Source of the DNA: Bartonella apihabitans
Lineage (GTDB): Bacteria; Pseudomonadota; Alphaproteobacteria; Rhizobiales; Rhizobiaceae
DNA: 64,000 nucleotides
Assembly (NCBI RefSeq): GCF_030758755.1
Contig: NZ_CP132387.1
Span: 558,001-622,000 of the forward strand
Reading direction: 5' to 3'
How positions within the stretch are numbered: position 1 is the first letter of the stretch; the number at the start of each line of letters is the position of its first letter. Positions 45,702-55,678 of this stretch are shown one piece after another. Position numbers and translations under genes: made by a program. Below the pieces are notes generated by a model. That model was not told the DNA's origin, made no database searches, and worked only from the letters and a program-made list of their open reading frames with translations.

Positions 45702-46777
45702 TGCTCCAGAGCTCCACGTCTTTTTAACAGAATCCACAAGAAAAATGGTCCGCCGATTAACGAGGTGATGATACCGATCGGTAGTTCGGCCGGTGCTACA
45801 ATTATTCTCGAAACCGTGTCGGTAGCAATAAGCAGTGAAGCCCCCAAAAGAGCCGAACATGGAATAAGGTAACGATGGTCAGGGCCAATTGTCAGGCGCA
45901 ATATATGGGGCACAATGATGCCGATAAAGCCGATACTTCCACTCACTGCAACGGCACCTCCGCACATGAATGCAACAACAAAAATTGTCATGTGTTTTAT
46001 GCGTTGCACTCGAAACCCCAAATGTCCGGCAACCGCTTCATTAAGAGCCAAGGCATTCATTGCACGAGCAAGGAAAGGAGCGAGAACTAACCCGATAATA
46101 ATAAAAGGAGAGGCAATTGCTACGCGTGGCCATGTTGCACCGGCAAGGGAACCGAGATTCCAGAATGTAATATCACGGAGCTGGTTGTCATTCGCCAAAA
46201 AGATGAGAATACCCAATAATGCGCCGCAAAATGCCCCGAGCGCTATTCCCGCAAGAAGCATTGTCGCAATTGATGTCTGCTTGTTACGGGTTGCTATGAA
46301 ATAGAGTATGATCGTAGATGAAAGTCCGCCGACAAACGCTCCGGCTACCACATTAAAACTTCCAAGAAATTTGATGACCGGAAAGGGTAAGGAAGACGAA
46401 ACCACGATCATCAATACTGCTCCCAAAGCAGCACCCGAGGAAACTCCCATAATGCCGGGGTCGGCGAGCGGATTGCGAAACAGTCCCTGCATCAAAGTAC
46501 CGGAAACCGCCAGTGCCGCACCTATCAACATGCCCAGAATAACACGCGGTGGTCTGATATTGACAAGGACAAGATAGTCGCGCGTCTTGATGATTTCATC
46601 CAAGCCTGATTGCCGGATCGAGGTCAAAAAATTCATAACCGAAACATCATAGGCACCGATTACAAGCCCGCAATATATCGTTATAAGCAGAACAATTATA
46701 AGCAAGATAATTGCCATTTTCCCTCTATGGCTGCGGTCTCCTTCAACCGGATGGATTTTAAAAAATGCAGATATCAT
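45698..46777 (-). CDS. hutC: Haem ABC transporter permease HutC (HmuU)
   Basis: 359 residues from the ATG at 46777; a TTG at 46816 would add 13 residues. About ten helices of the FecCD/BtuC family. Typical motifs include R-P-P-R-V-I-L-G-M-L-I-G-A-A-L-A-V-S-G at the second helix, N-P-L-A-D-P-G-I-M-G-V-S-S-G-A, and the coupling segment G-x-I-G-F-I-G-I-I-V-P-H-I-L-R near residue 285. It forms the inner-membrane channel for haem with HmuV as ATPase and HutB as the binding protein. It overlaps hmuV by 4 bases. Confidence 0.95.
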   Translation of the reverse strand: MISAFFKIHPVEGDRSHRGKMAIILLIIVLLITIYCGLVIGAYDVSVMNFLTSIRQSGLDEIIKTRDYLVLVNIRPPRVILGMLIGAALAVSGTLMQGLFRNPLADPGIMGVSSGAALGAVLMIVVSSSLPFPVIKFLGSFNVVAGAFVGGLSSTIILYFIATRNKQTSIATMLLAGIALGAFCGALLGILIFLANDNQLRDITFWNLGSLAGATWPRVAIASPFIIIGLVLAPFLARAMNALALNEAVAGHLGFRVQRIKHMTIFVVAFMCGGAVAVSGSIGFIGIIVPHILRLTIGPDHRYLIPCSALLGASLLIATDTVSRIIVAPAELPIGIITSLIGGPFFLWILLKRRGALEQ

Positions 46778-46936
46778 TGCTGTTTCTTTCAAGGTTTCGG
46801 GAACTGGATAAGACAATTACCCGAAAGCCGAAAAAAGTTGTTTTATTGTTTCGAAGTTTCATCCAAGTCATAGATTTTCAAATAGAAATTGTTGGGTAGA
46901 GACGGTGTCACTGTCCGTCTTTATATAGCGCATCTA

Positions 46937-47836
46937 TCACTTCACGAACCGCCAATGGTGTACGGGGCCGAACCCAAGGAGATAGAGGCCATCCATCTGC
47001 TTTATCGCTTTGTGTTTAAAGGCGGGCGTTGTTTCTACTGCAGGTATTTTATAGAGATCCTCAACAGTTGCACTAATGCCCGAGTGCCCCATCATCAAGA
47101 TCAGATCAGGGGAGGAATTAATGATCGCTTCGTCTGTTAGCAACTTGTAACCATTATAGCCGTCAATGGCATTCTGTGCTCCGGATAATCTGATGATACC
47201 ATCGGCAGCCGTATCCTTTCCGGCAGCCATCAATCGGCCGTTTTGTACGGTAAGAACAAACAAAATGCGCTTTGTTTCATGACGTTCTTTGATGAGCTGA
47301 TCATTTTTCGTAAATTCCTGCTCGACTTCTTTTATCAAAGCTTCCGCGCTGTCTTGCCTATGTAATGCCTGGCCGATTTTTTCAATCTTTTCTCTGACAC
47401 CTTCACGTGTAAAATGTTCAGGTACTTCCAGCATGGGGATTGAAGCATTTTCCAGAATTTCGACAGTGGAAGCCGGTTCACTGCCTTGATCAAGTAAAAT
47501 GGCATCCGGAGCGAGCGATAAAATGCCCTCCGGTGACAAATTACGCATATATCCGACATCAGGCAATTTTTGCACTTCATCCGGATAACTGCTTGTTGTA
47601 TCGCGCGCGATGAGTTGCTCTCCAGCACCCAAAGCGTAGACAATTTCTGTCACGGCACCGCCTACAGAAATAATTTTGGCACCTTCGGGAAAAACATCGG
47701 CTTTTTTTGCGCTCGCTGGTTGGGGTGTTGTGGTGACAGCAAGAAAAATACACATCACCACGCCTAACCGGCTTATTCCGGAAGATAGCGGCGAACAGCG
47801 AAAACAAAAATTCAAATGAGGAAAGAAATAATTCAT
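46937..47836 (-). CDS. hutB: Periplasmic haem-binding protein HutB (HmuT)
   Basis: 299 residues with an unusually long N-terminus before the export signal (hydrophobic core about 22-36, cleavage near P-A-S-A); an internal ATG (M-C-I-F-L-A-V) may be the true start. The TroA/BtuF-like fold follows with R-I/K-I-I-S-V-G-G-A-V-T-E-I-V-Y-A-L-G, then V-G-Y-M-R-N-L-S-P-E-G-I-L-S-L-A-P-D. A Tyr in the V-G-Y motif is the usual haem ligand. It delivers haem to HutC/HmuV. The gap to hutC is 159 bases. Confidence 0.93.
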   Translation of the reverse strand: MNYFFPHLNFCFRCSPLSSGISRLGVVMCIFLAVTTTPQPASAKKADVFPEGAKIISVGGAVTEIVYALGAGEQLIARDTTSSYPDEVQKLPDVGYMRNLSPEGILSLAPDAILLDQGSEPASTVEILENASIPMLEVPEHFTREGVREKIEKIGQALHRQDSAEALIKEVEQEFTKNDQLIKERHETKRILFVLTVQNGRLMAAGKDTAADGIIRLSGAQNAIDGYNGYKLLTDEAIINSSPDLILMMGHSGISATVEDLYKIPAVETTPAFKHKAIKQMDGLYLLGFGPVHHWRFVK

Positions 47837-47857
47837 TGTACTGTCAGTGCCGTTTTA

Positions 47858-48901
47858 TTATGCAACCGCCGTTTCCGGAGCAGGTGGCAAGCTCGCAAGC
47901 AAAGCGCGCCAATCTTCCCGTTCTTGTTCGCCTGCACTTCGTTTTCCAAAAAACTGGATGATCATTTCACCATTATGATCAAACACTTCTAGAGAACTTA
48001 CATAGCCGTCGCTGGTCGGCTTTCTGACGTGCCAGATACGTGAAATACCGGATGTAAGGAGATGAAGATGGAATTTGTCATCAAGAATATTGAACCAGTC
48101 GTCGAGTTTTTTCAATTTCTCGACTGTGCCGGTGAATATCTGGATACAGCCATTATTGCCAACAAAACACATAATAGGCACACTGTTCTCTACCGCACCA
48201 TGAAGTAAAAGCTCTACCGAATCCGATCGAACTTCATTGGCAAATTCACTACCGACGATTTTCACGGCCTCATGTCGACCGATTTGTAATTCCTTCAATA
48301 TATCATGGAGTTGGTGCACGTCTGTCATTTGTCGCCAACGATTGCGGAATTCTTCTATGTCGGCATTATGAGGAGGATGATCGCTTGAAGGATTAGGGAC
48401 TAAAACCTCGATAGGTGCTTGTGGAGCGCCGACTTTAAAAAGATCAATGAGCTTATTCCATTCGTCAATATTCGTTGCCATTTCCGGATAAAGTTTGAAA
48501 ACTGCCGAACCATACGCATCGAAAAATTGAAGACTTTTTACCGCGCGGTCATGAACCACCATGTCTCTAACAAATGCAAATTTCCAATTTTTCTGAAAAA
48601 TACGGAGGTCTATTTGACCGAGTGTCATTGAAACGTCATTACCGGGAAACACATTCTGGAAATGCCCCTTTTTTTCGCTCACAGCATAATCATTGCGGGT
48701 GAGCGCCATGATTTCTCCGAGCTTGTGGGCATTTTTCAACAATAGCGGAATATCAACTTTCAATTGTTCGGCTTTACCGATTGTCGTGAGTGCCGAGACC
48801 AGTTCGGCTTCTGAAATACCGATTGATCTGGCAAATTCCCTATCACGCAAATCCTCGTGTTTTTCACGTAAAGAAAGAATTCTTTCGCTCTCCATAGCCA
48901 T
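47858..48901 (-). CDS. hemS: Haemin-degrading factor / haem-handling protein HemS
   Basis: 347 residues, two tandem HemS/ChuX domains (about 25-165 and 200-335), as in the family. The N-terminal repeat has R-D-R-E-F-A-R-S-I-G-I-S-E-A-E-L; later come R-N-x-Y-A-V-S-E-K-K-G-H-F and F-V-G-N-x-G-C-I-Q-I-F-T-G, and S-G-I-S-R-I-W-H-V-R-K-P-T near residue 275. It binds cytoplasmic haem and either stores or degrades it to release iron. A GAAGGGCG ribosome site precedes the ATG. It is 14 bases after hemP and 21 bases before hutB. Confidence 0.95.
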   Translation of the reverse strand: MAMESERILSLREKHEDLRDREFARSIGISEAELVSALTTIGKAEQLKVDIPLLLKNAHKLGEIMALTRNDYAVSEKKGHFQNVFPGNDVSMTLGQIDLRIFQKNWKFAFVRDMVVHDRAVKSLQFFDAYGSAVFKLYPEMATNIDEWNKLIDLFKVGAPQAPIEVLVPNPSSDHPPHNADIEEFRNRWRQMTDVHQLHDILKELQIGRHEAVKIVGSEFANEVRSDSVELLLHGAVENSVPIMCFVGNNGCIQIFTGTVEKLKKLDDWFNILDDKFHLHLLTSGISRIWHVRKPTSDGYVSSLEVFDHNGEMIIQFFGKRSAGEQEREDWRALLASLPPAPETAVA

Positions 48902-48915
48902 GAATGTTCGCCCTT

Positions 48916-49086
48916 CTATTTATTCAGAATAAGTTTACCAAAACGAGTAATTTTCAGCCGATATGTGGCCCCGTCATGAAGAATAAGTATTTCATTATGC
49001 GCGCCGAATAATGCTTTGCTATCAACCGTTAACGGAGGGCTTTGCAGCCCGCCGTCCAATTGCTTTTTGATGTTCGTTCCCATCAT
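48916..49086 (-). CDS. hemP: Haemin uptake protein HemP (HmuP)
   Basis: 56 residues. The C-terminal half carries the family pattern S-K-A-L-F-G-A-H-N-E-I-L-I-L-H-D-G followed by T-Y-R-L-K-I-T-R-F-G-K-L-I-L-N-K. HemP/HmuP proteins are small factors needed for, or activating, haem receptor expression in rhizobia and Burkholderia. It lies directly ahead of hemS and directly after a perfect palindromic TGA-N9-TCA operator. Two adjacent ATG codons (49086 and 49083) could start it. Confidence 0.92.
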   Translation of the reverse strand: MMGTNIKKQLDGGLQSPPLTVDSKALFGAHNEILILHDGATYRLKITRFGKLILNK

Positions 49087-49104
49087 ATTTTACCCGATAA
49101 TTTT

Positions 49105-49129
49105 AAACATGATAATATTTATCATGTTT
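49105..49129. promoter_or_regulatory. RirA-like iron-responsive operator upstream of hemP
   Basis: Perfect inverted repeat with 11-base arms (aaacatgataa / ttatcatgttt) and a three-base centre, containing TGA-N9-TCA at 49110-49124. This is the iron-responsive operator pattern bound by RirA in rhizobia. It sits 19 bases ahead of the hemP start. Binding by RirA is inferred. Confidence 0.75.
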
Positions 49130-49321
49130 TATGGAGAAGTGCGACATATTTGTGAATTCAGAATTACAAAATGCCTTGAGTTATTTTTATCTCTCTGTTT
49201 TTTACCCGTATTTTTTTCAAGATTCAGACACTCTTTTTGTGACGTTGTTCGAATGTTTAGCGTGTAAAATTGATAGAGAGATGGATGTTTTCGATTCATT
49301 GTCCCGATGTTTTTCACTCAG

Positions 49322-51517
49322 CTAGAATTTCTGGGTAAACGATATTTTGAATGTCCGTCCCGGCTGGCTATAAGCATCTTTTGGTGACGATGGCGCTGAT
49401 GGAAGATCAACGGCATTCCAATAACGTTTGTCGAACAAGTTGTAGATACCGGCTTGTAATCGCGGACCTTTTTTACCAACAGGTTCCCACCAACCGGTGA
49501 GATCAAGAAGGGTATATCCGGGTGTTTTTGCAAAATCGGAGTTTTCTTCGACCTTATTGCGTTTTCCGGTGGCTGTCAGCGAAAGATCGGAACCCCATTG
49601 TTCACGCGAATAGCCAATTCCGATAACGCCCTTCAAAGCAGGGATTGAATTCAGGTGTTCATCATTATCCGTGTCTTTGCCTTCGGCATAGGCGATTGCA
49701 AGATTGCTGTGCCAACCGCTCGAAAAAACAATATGACCTCTTGCTTCGACACCTGAAATCCGGACATGGGTCCGATTGATATAATGTAAACGTTGCAGCA
49801 TGAAATCGCGGTCGGCACCGAGATCGATCTCGTCGATAAAATTGCGATAGTAATTCGAAAACAGGCTGATCGAGCCACCGAGATTGTCATCACCGAGATG
49901 GGCTCCGATATCGTAACCATTGCTTGTTTCCGGTTTTAGATCAGGATTGCCACGCGTATAATAGAAGCCGGGATTGGTGTAGTTCAGATAAAGTTCTGTA
50001 ACACTGGGAGCGCGAAAGGCTTGAGCCCATTGTGCATATAATGTCACCTGTTGGACTGCATCCCATTCCAGGCGCAATTTCGGCGAAACATGAGAATCGC
50101 TGTTGCTTGATGGATAACCATTAAAACCGGCGGCGTGCTCATAAGTATAAGTGTCTTGCGGGCGATGGTCATACCAATCATATCTCAGTCCCGGAGTGAG
50201 CCGCACACTGTTATTAATCATGCCGATTTCATCTTCAACAGATAAACCGAATATAACGCTGTTGGTATCGGGGGAATCCGATTGATTGATGTGCATGAAT
50301 TTACAGGCCATAAAAGGCCCTTTGAAAGGGGGCGGGGGGCAGTTATCGTGACCGGCAGCATATTGCTGAAATTTTGAAGACGAAGCTTCGGTTGCCAACC
50401 GAAGAGTGTGGGTGGCTGAACCCGCGTCGAACTTTTTTAAGCCCGCGAGATTAAGTCCGTAATCGGTATCACGAATAAGATTGTCGCGCATATAATACCC
50501 CTTCGGGATAGATAAGCGGTCAGATTCGGATTTTTCATCATTTCGCTGTCGCTGCCAGTATAAAATGGCGTGGCCTTCATCAATAACACCGCCACCATTA
50601 TAGTCATAGGACATGGATAGGCGTTCCCGACGTTTTTCATCTTCTTCTGTACCGGAGCCCGGACGATAGGTTGTCGTCGAAAGGTTGTATGTATCGATAT
50701 CTTTCGACAGATTGAAACGTTCTGCGGTGAAACCCAAACGCTGGCTTCCATCAATATGTTGGTAAAGTTTGAACAGCAAATTATCCTGATCAAAATTGGC
50801 GGGGTTGTTTTCTACTCTGTTTGTACCGTAGCCGCCTCCGTTACCGTTATTTTCGCGCTGTTTGCCGCTTGCGTATCCTCCCTGAAACAGAGCGTATGTC
50901 TGTTTGGCACGCATGGCGAATGCTTCATTAATGCGCCAGCTACGATCGGTTGAATCGTAACTGCCTTTAGTCAGGCTCGCCCAATTTTTCTCAAGCGTCA
51001 GAAGATCCTCCGGGTCAAGCGTCCGGAGTGCCACAACTCCGCCCAAAGCGCCCGATCCATAAAGGCTGGAATCCGATCCGTGGATTATATCCAATGTCGA
51101 GAGCGAAGAAAAATCGAACATAGAGATGCCGCTTTTGACTTGTCGGGAGCCATCATAAAGCCAAGGAAGACGAATTCCGTCGATTGTGGTTAAAACACGG
51201 TTTTGATCAAGTCCGCGAATATTGAAACTGTCGCTATCCGAATTGTAACTGATGGATGGATCCAGACGATCAATGTCATGGACATCATCCACCTGTTTTT
51301 CAATAATATCTTCAGCCGTTTTACGTGTTGTCAAAATAGTCGGGCTGTTAAGTTTTAAAGAACTTGATGGTGACTTGACGATAACAGGATTGAGGAGTGG
51401 TGTATTTTTAGCCGCATCATTATCAACGTTTTCGGCAAAAACCGATAGCGGCATTGCGAATATGAGTCCCCCCAACGCAACACATGCTTTTAGTCTCGCC
51501 CCAATTTTCAGCAACAT
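49322..51517 (-). CDS. hutA: TonB-dependent haem receptor HutA
   Basis: 731 residues from the ATG at 51517, preceded by a GAGGGA ribosome site and giving a proper signal peptide (cleavage near V-F-A, about 28); an in-frame TTG/ATG further upstream would add a non-signal leader. A plug domain (about 55-165 with I-R-G-L-D-Q-N-R-V-L-T-T-I-D-G-I-R-L-P-W) precedes the 22-strand barrel. The haem receptor signature is present: F-R-A-P-S-V-T-E-L-Y near residue 515 followed by N-P-D-L-K-P-E-T-S, and the protein ends in Phe. It imports haem across the outer membrane using TonB; tonB is not in this window. Confidence 0.95.
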   Translation of the reverse strand: MLLKIGARLKACVALGGLIFAMPLSVFAENVDNDAAKNTPLLNPVIVKSPSSSLKLNSPTILTTRKTAEDIIEKQVDDVHDIDRLDPSISYNSDSDSFNIRGLDQNRVLTTIDGIRLPWLYDGSRQVKSGISMFDFSSLSTLDIIHGSDSSLYGSGALGGVVALRTLDPEDLLTLEKNWASLTKGSYDSTDRSWRINEAFAMRAKQTYALFQGGYASGKQRENNGNGGGYGTNRVENNPANFDQDNLLFKLYQHIDGSQRLGFTAERFNLSKDIDTYNLSTTTYRPGSGTEEDEKRRERLSMSYDYNGGGVIDEGHAILYWQRQRNDEKSESDRLSIPKGYYMRDNLIRDTDYGLNLAGLKKFDAGSATHTLRLATEASSSKFQQYAAGHDNCPPPPFKGPFMACKFMHINQSDSPDTNSVIFGLSVEDEIGMINNSVRLTPGLRYDWYDHRPQDTYTYEHAAGFNGYPSSNSDSHVSPKLRLEWDAVQQVTLYAQWAQAFRAPSVTELYLNYTNPGFYYTRGNPDLKPETSNGYDIGAHLGDDNLGGSISLFSNYYRNFIDEIDLGADRDFMLQRLHYINRTHVRISGVEARGHIVFSSGWHSNLAIAYAEGKDTDNDEHLNSIPALKGVIGIGYSREQWGSDLSLTATGKRNKVEENSDFAKTPGYTLLDLTGWWEPVGKKGPRLQAGIYNLFDKRYWNAVDLPSAPSSPKDAYSQPGRTFKISFTQKF

Positions 51518-51643
51518 GCCTAATCCCTCGCTTTTGAGTGCAATCTGGTCAATAAAAAGCGCTTGGCTTGCTAGGCTTATAGGCTGGCTGGCTGAGCAAA
51601 ATATCAACGCCCCGAACGTTGATATCTTCGCTTATATAAAACA

Positions 51644-51658
51644 TGACAATATTAATCA
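51644..51658. promoter_or_regulatory. RirA-like iron-responsive operator upstream of hutA
   Basis: TGACAATATTAATCA fits TGA-N9-TCA and shares the flanking AAACA with the hemP operator. It lies about 127 bases before the hutA ATG. It implies that receptor and transport genes are repressed together when iron is sufficient. Confidence 0.65.
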
Positions 51659-51997
51659 AGAAAAATTTGTGCCAAGCTCCTCTTGTCGGGGAGGGGGTGC
51701 GTAAGCAATTTTTAGATCATAAAATGAAATAATTTCAAACTACATTGATTCATAAAATAATTTTTATTTTTAAAAATAAATATATAATGAATTTTTATTA
51801 AATAATAAAATGGGTATTATTGCAATTTATATTAATTAATATTAGTATTATTTTATTTTTTAAAAAAATTCTATATAATTTTTACAGGAAACGGTTTTTT
51901 GAGAATTCATTTATAATCGTTCAAATTAGATTAAAAATCCATTGTGTGGAAAAAAAGCTTTGATTAAAACGGTTCACGGTGAGACCTGTATCGGGAA
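51659..51997. other. AT-rich intergenic DNA between hutA and the BON-like gene
   Basis: Divergent promoter region of 339 bases; 51740-51900 is almost entirely A and T. No gene seen. Confidence 0.5.
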
Positions 51998-52678
51998 ATG
52001 TTGATGGTAATTCGTAAATTCTTCTGGCCATTCATCACTATCGCCGTGTTTGTGGTTGTAATGGCAGTCTGGTTTGGTATCGGCGGGCAGGAAAGGCACC
52101 TGTCGGAGGAGCTGGGGCAATTGCGCAGTGAAATAAACTGGCTATCTTATGACATTGACGGATTTGATGTCACTTTGCATGGATATGCTCCCGATAGCGG
52201 GGAACGTGACAAAGTGCTTTCCAGAGTTAAAGCGTTGAAAAATGTTGGAACTGTCGAATCCGACATTATTTTGCTTTCAGACCAGACAAATAATTATCTT
52301 ATGCTTGTCGTCGATCAGGATAGCGTTACAATTCGTGGAACGCTTCCGATTGGGCTTGCCCGATTTGCTTTGATCAACCAGATATCAGCCATAAAGCCGG
52401 GAATGATGGTGTATGACGAACTGGATGTAGGTGCCATTATGCCTGAAAAATTCAAACAGGCTTTTTCTTTCTTTTTAGATATATTGCCGGATATGACGAC
52501 GGGTGTCATTGCCCTCAAAGGTGATAAATTGACGCTAGACCGCGCTACGCTCTACAAAATAAAAGACCGTCAAACTTCGGATAAAAGTATTAAAATACCG
52601 GAAAATTACCAATTGGATGATGCATGTATCTGGGATAAACCCGAAGGCGGTTATTGGCAAAATTCTTGTTCGGAATGA
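51998..52678 (+). CDS. Membrane-anchored protein with a BON-like domain, unknown function
   Basis: 226 residues. One membrane segment (about 9-28), then a periplasmic part. Residues about 48-95 (D-I-D-G-F-D-V-T-L-H-G-Y-A-P-D...V-K-A-L-K-N-V-G-T-V-E-S-D-I-I) have the length and pattern of a BON domain, which binds phospholipid in osmotic and envelope proteins. A second similar stretch (V-D-Q-D-S-V-T-I-R-G-T-L-P) follows at about 105-150. The C-terminus has two Cys (about 207 and 224). A GGGAA sits next to the first ATG; a second ATG is at codon 3. No close family recognised. It lies between two AT-rich blocks. Confidence 0.7.
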   Translation: MLMVIRKFFWPFITIAVFVVVMAVWFGIGGQERHLSEELGQLRSEINWLSYDIDGFDVTLHGYAPDSGERDKVLSRVKALKNVGTVESDIILLSDQTNNYLMLVVDQDSVTIRGTLPIGLARFALINQISAIKPGMMVYDELDVGAIMPEKFKQAFSFFLDILPDMTTGVIALKGDKLTLDRATLYKIKDRQTSDKSIKIPENYQLDDACIWDKPEGGYWQNSCSE

Positions 52679-53287
52679 GAAATCGGAGCCTATCATTATA
52701 GAAACCGGCTTTCCTTGGCGCGGATAGAAAGAACCAAGGCATGACGATTGTTTGCCAAACCATTCTGGCTGCTATCAGGTGAAAGTTAAATTCTCTGTCG
52801 TTCCAGGTTAATAAATATTTGCTTCAACTTGGCAATGCCATAACTGTTACTGGGAAGATAGCCGATGTCAGAACCAATCTGCTAACAAGCAAGAATCGCT
52901 ATGACTACAATAATCCTGATAGCCTATATAAACCATTCTATTATGTCGGTGCTGGATGTGTGTTTATTTCATAACGATATCATTTAATAATGGTATATAG
53001 TATATATGCTGTATCATATCAAAACGATATTAGATAAAAATTATATTAATTTTTCTCTATATATTAAAATTAGTTAATTAATATAAACATAATAATATAA
53101 TTATATTTATATGTTTTTATTAAAATTAATAAAATATTTTGAATATTTCATATTACGAAATATATTCATAATATAATTATGAATGTTTTACCAAACTTTT
53201 GAAATAATATTGATATTCATCAATATCCGGATTTATCGTTAAATAAGCTGATTTTGACGGAATTGAAGAGCGAACTCCATTTATTCT
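52679..53287. other. AT-rich gap between the BON-like gene and slt
   Basis: About 600 bases; 52970-53230 is over 80 percent A+T. No gene, RNA or repeat recognised. Confidence 0.5.
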
Positions 53288-55397
53288 TCAACCGTGACGA
53301 CCGGCGGTTAAATCAACATTGATATCGGCAGTGCCGGTAAGGCGTGCTTTATAAACCTGATAGTTTTCCATGACACGCATGACATAGTCGCGCGTTTCCG
53401 AATAAGGAATACGTTCGACCCAATCAACAACCCAATCGACTGATTGCCCGCGCGGGTCACCATAGCGGCTGATCCATTCATTGGCGCGTCGTGAACCAGC
53501 ATTATAGCCGATAAATGTCAGGATATAGGAGCCGTTGAAGCGGTCAAGTTGTTCGCCGAGAAAATGTGCACCTAAAGTCGCATTATAGCCGGCATCGGTT
53601 GCCAATTTTTCCGGTTGCCACTTTATCGAATTTTTGATTGCAACCGCTTTTGCCGTTGTCGGAAGAAGTTGCAACATGCCTTTGGCACCCGCACCTGAAA
53701 CCGCATCGGTTTTAAATTCGCTTTCCTGTCTTGCAATGGCATAGGCAAGTGCCTTGCCGGAAGCCGAAATATTGGCCGTTTCAGGAATTGCTCCGACAGG
53801 GTGGGAGAGGGATCCGACATCCATACCTCTGATGACTGCGCTTTTGCCGATCTTCAGGCTCGTATAATCGGTCCCCTTTACGCTCGGCCATAACAGCCAG
53901 CATAGCAAGTTCACCAGGGCTATCAAGCTCTTCTCCGAGTTCTCGATAAAGGACGCCTGCACGATCGGAATATCCTATCGCTTCAAGTCTCTTTATAGCC
54001 ATAACCGGTTCGCGTGATTTAAAACGCTGGCGATCGCTTGCTGTCGGCTTCGGATAAGGAATTTCCAACCTCTGTTCTCCAAGTCGGGCAGCCGAAAGTT
54101 GGCCATAAAAAGTAGTGCCATAATGGGCGGCGCGGCGGAAATATTGGATGGCGTTGCTACGATTTCCTTGTGCTTCGGCAGTTCTTCCCATCCAATAATA
54201 CCCACGCGAGGCAGAAACCGGTCGTGAGGAGATTTGCACGATACGGGAAAAGTGTTGCATTGCCGTTTTATTATCACCTAAAAATCGCAGAGCATACCAG
54301 CCGGCATGAAATTCTGCGTCGGCTGCCAGTGTCGGACTTTCGGCTGAATGGGAGGCTGCCAATTGATAGGCAATTTTCGGTTTGTTTTCATCAAGCATTT
54401 CGCGTGACAAAACACGCCTTTCAATCCACCATGCATCCGGATCGACAAGCGTAAGAGCGTCTTTTGGCGCTTTTAACATGAGCTTTGCCGCGTCATCACA
54501 TTGGCCGGAGCGGCGCAAATATTGAATTTGGGCAAAAAGATAAAGCGAATCTTTGCGGAAGCTTTTATCAACGGCTGCAAGTTTTTGGCGGGCATTCGAG
54601 TCATTATTGGCAACAGCCGCATAACCGGCATAGAGAGACTGGGCATTTGCCAATTTTGCTACCCGTTCGGCAGAAGAAATACGATTGGCATAAAGCATTG
54701 CGCGCATGCGTTGGAGATGATCTGCCGGAAGCAAAGCCGCGCCGGCTTTTTTCAACACGAGCTGTTCTTCCTGTGCACTGAGTTTTGCTTTATACCACCA
54801 AGGTGCAATAATTTGCCGTGCGCGTGCCGTTTGGCCGGTTTCAATCAGAGCACCGCCAAGGGCTGCCATGCCTTGTGCCGTTACAGGAACATAATTTCCA
54901 AAGCCGCTGATGATTGCTTGCGGGGAGTTCATTTCACTGGCAAGCGCACGTTCGGAATTGCGGCGCATTGCCGTCATGCCAGGCCAGTCGTGCAATTCTT
55001 GCGCAGCGTTGAATATTTCGGAGCTCGGCACACCGGGAACCCCGGATACACCGATTGCCCAAGTCAGAATGTGCCGATCCAGACTATTTTTCGGCATATT
55101 GTTGCGGATTGCTATGGCATTGGCTGCTTGTTTGCTGTAGAGCGCGTCGAGCCCCGATTTAAGACTTCCCGTGGCTATGCTGTTGCCAGTCCGTGGAATG
55201 CCATTTGTTACAATAGCATCGGATTTTATCATGACAGCGCTTTTCGGTGTTGCAATGGACGGGCGGGCAAGTGGCACAGGCGCTTGACTTAAAGCCGAAG
55301 TCGCATGACTGTCAAAAATCGTGGAAAGCATGGTACTCACCGCGAAGAATGAAATCATTGTTTTTTCTAGAACACCTGATGTGTGATTGTGCATCAT
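53288..55397 (-). pseudogene. Soluble lytic murein transglycosylase (Slt70-like), frameshifted
   Basis: Periplasmic enzyme that cleaves peptidoglycan glycan strands to anhydromuropeptides. The N-terminal frame (from 55397) has a signal-like segment and a long alpha-superhelix of Ala-rich repeats up to L-A-V-M-A-E-R-K-G, then runs out of frame. The catalytic domain continues in the next frame from T-D-Y-T-S-L-K-I-G-K with the lytic motif A-R-Q-E-S-E-F (catalytic Glu), G-A-K-G-M-L-Q-L-L-P-T-T-A and F-I-G-Y-N-A-G, ending at 53288. Dropping one base from the C-run at 53873-53876, part of GGTCC (53870-53874), restores about 702 residues. Either an artefact or a recent lesion; both parts are otherwise undamaged. 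Confidence 0.9.
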
Positions 55398-55678
55398 ACT
55401 TCCAAAGACCCAATTTCCATCATTTTTGTAAGAGCATAGGTGCCAACTGTGAAAGACGGGTTAACGATTTTCTTCCTTTCGCCTATCACTAAAAAGAAAA
55501 CATGTTATCGAATTTTTGTCTTGTTAAACTCTTTTGCAAGAGCGAATTATTTCGCTCGACCAAGACATATCGGTAAGTTAAAATCAACTTGCGTCATTCG
55601 TATGGCGATACTATGGTCTAAAAGGCTTATTGAAGGGGCAAATGCCTTAATACCGAATATATAATCAGGGAGTTTACC

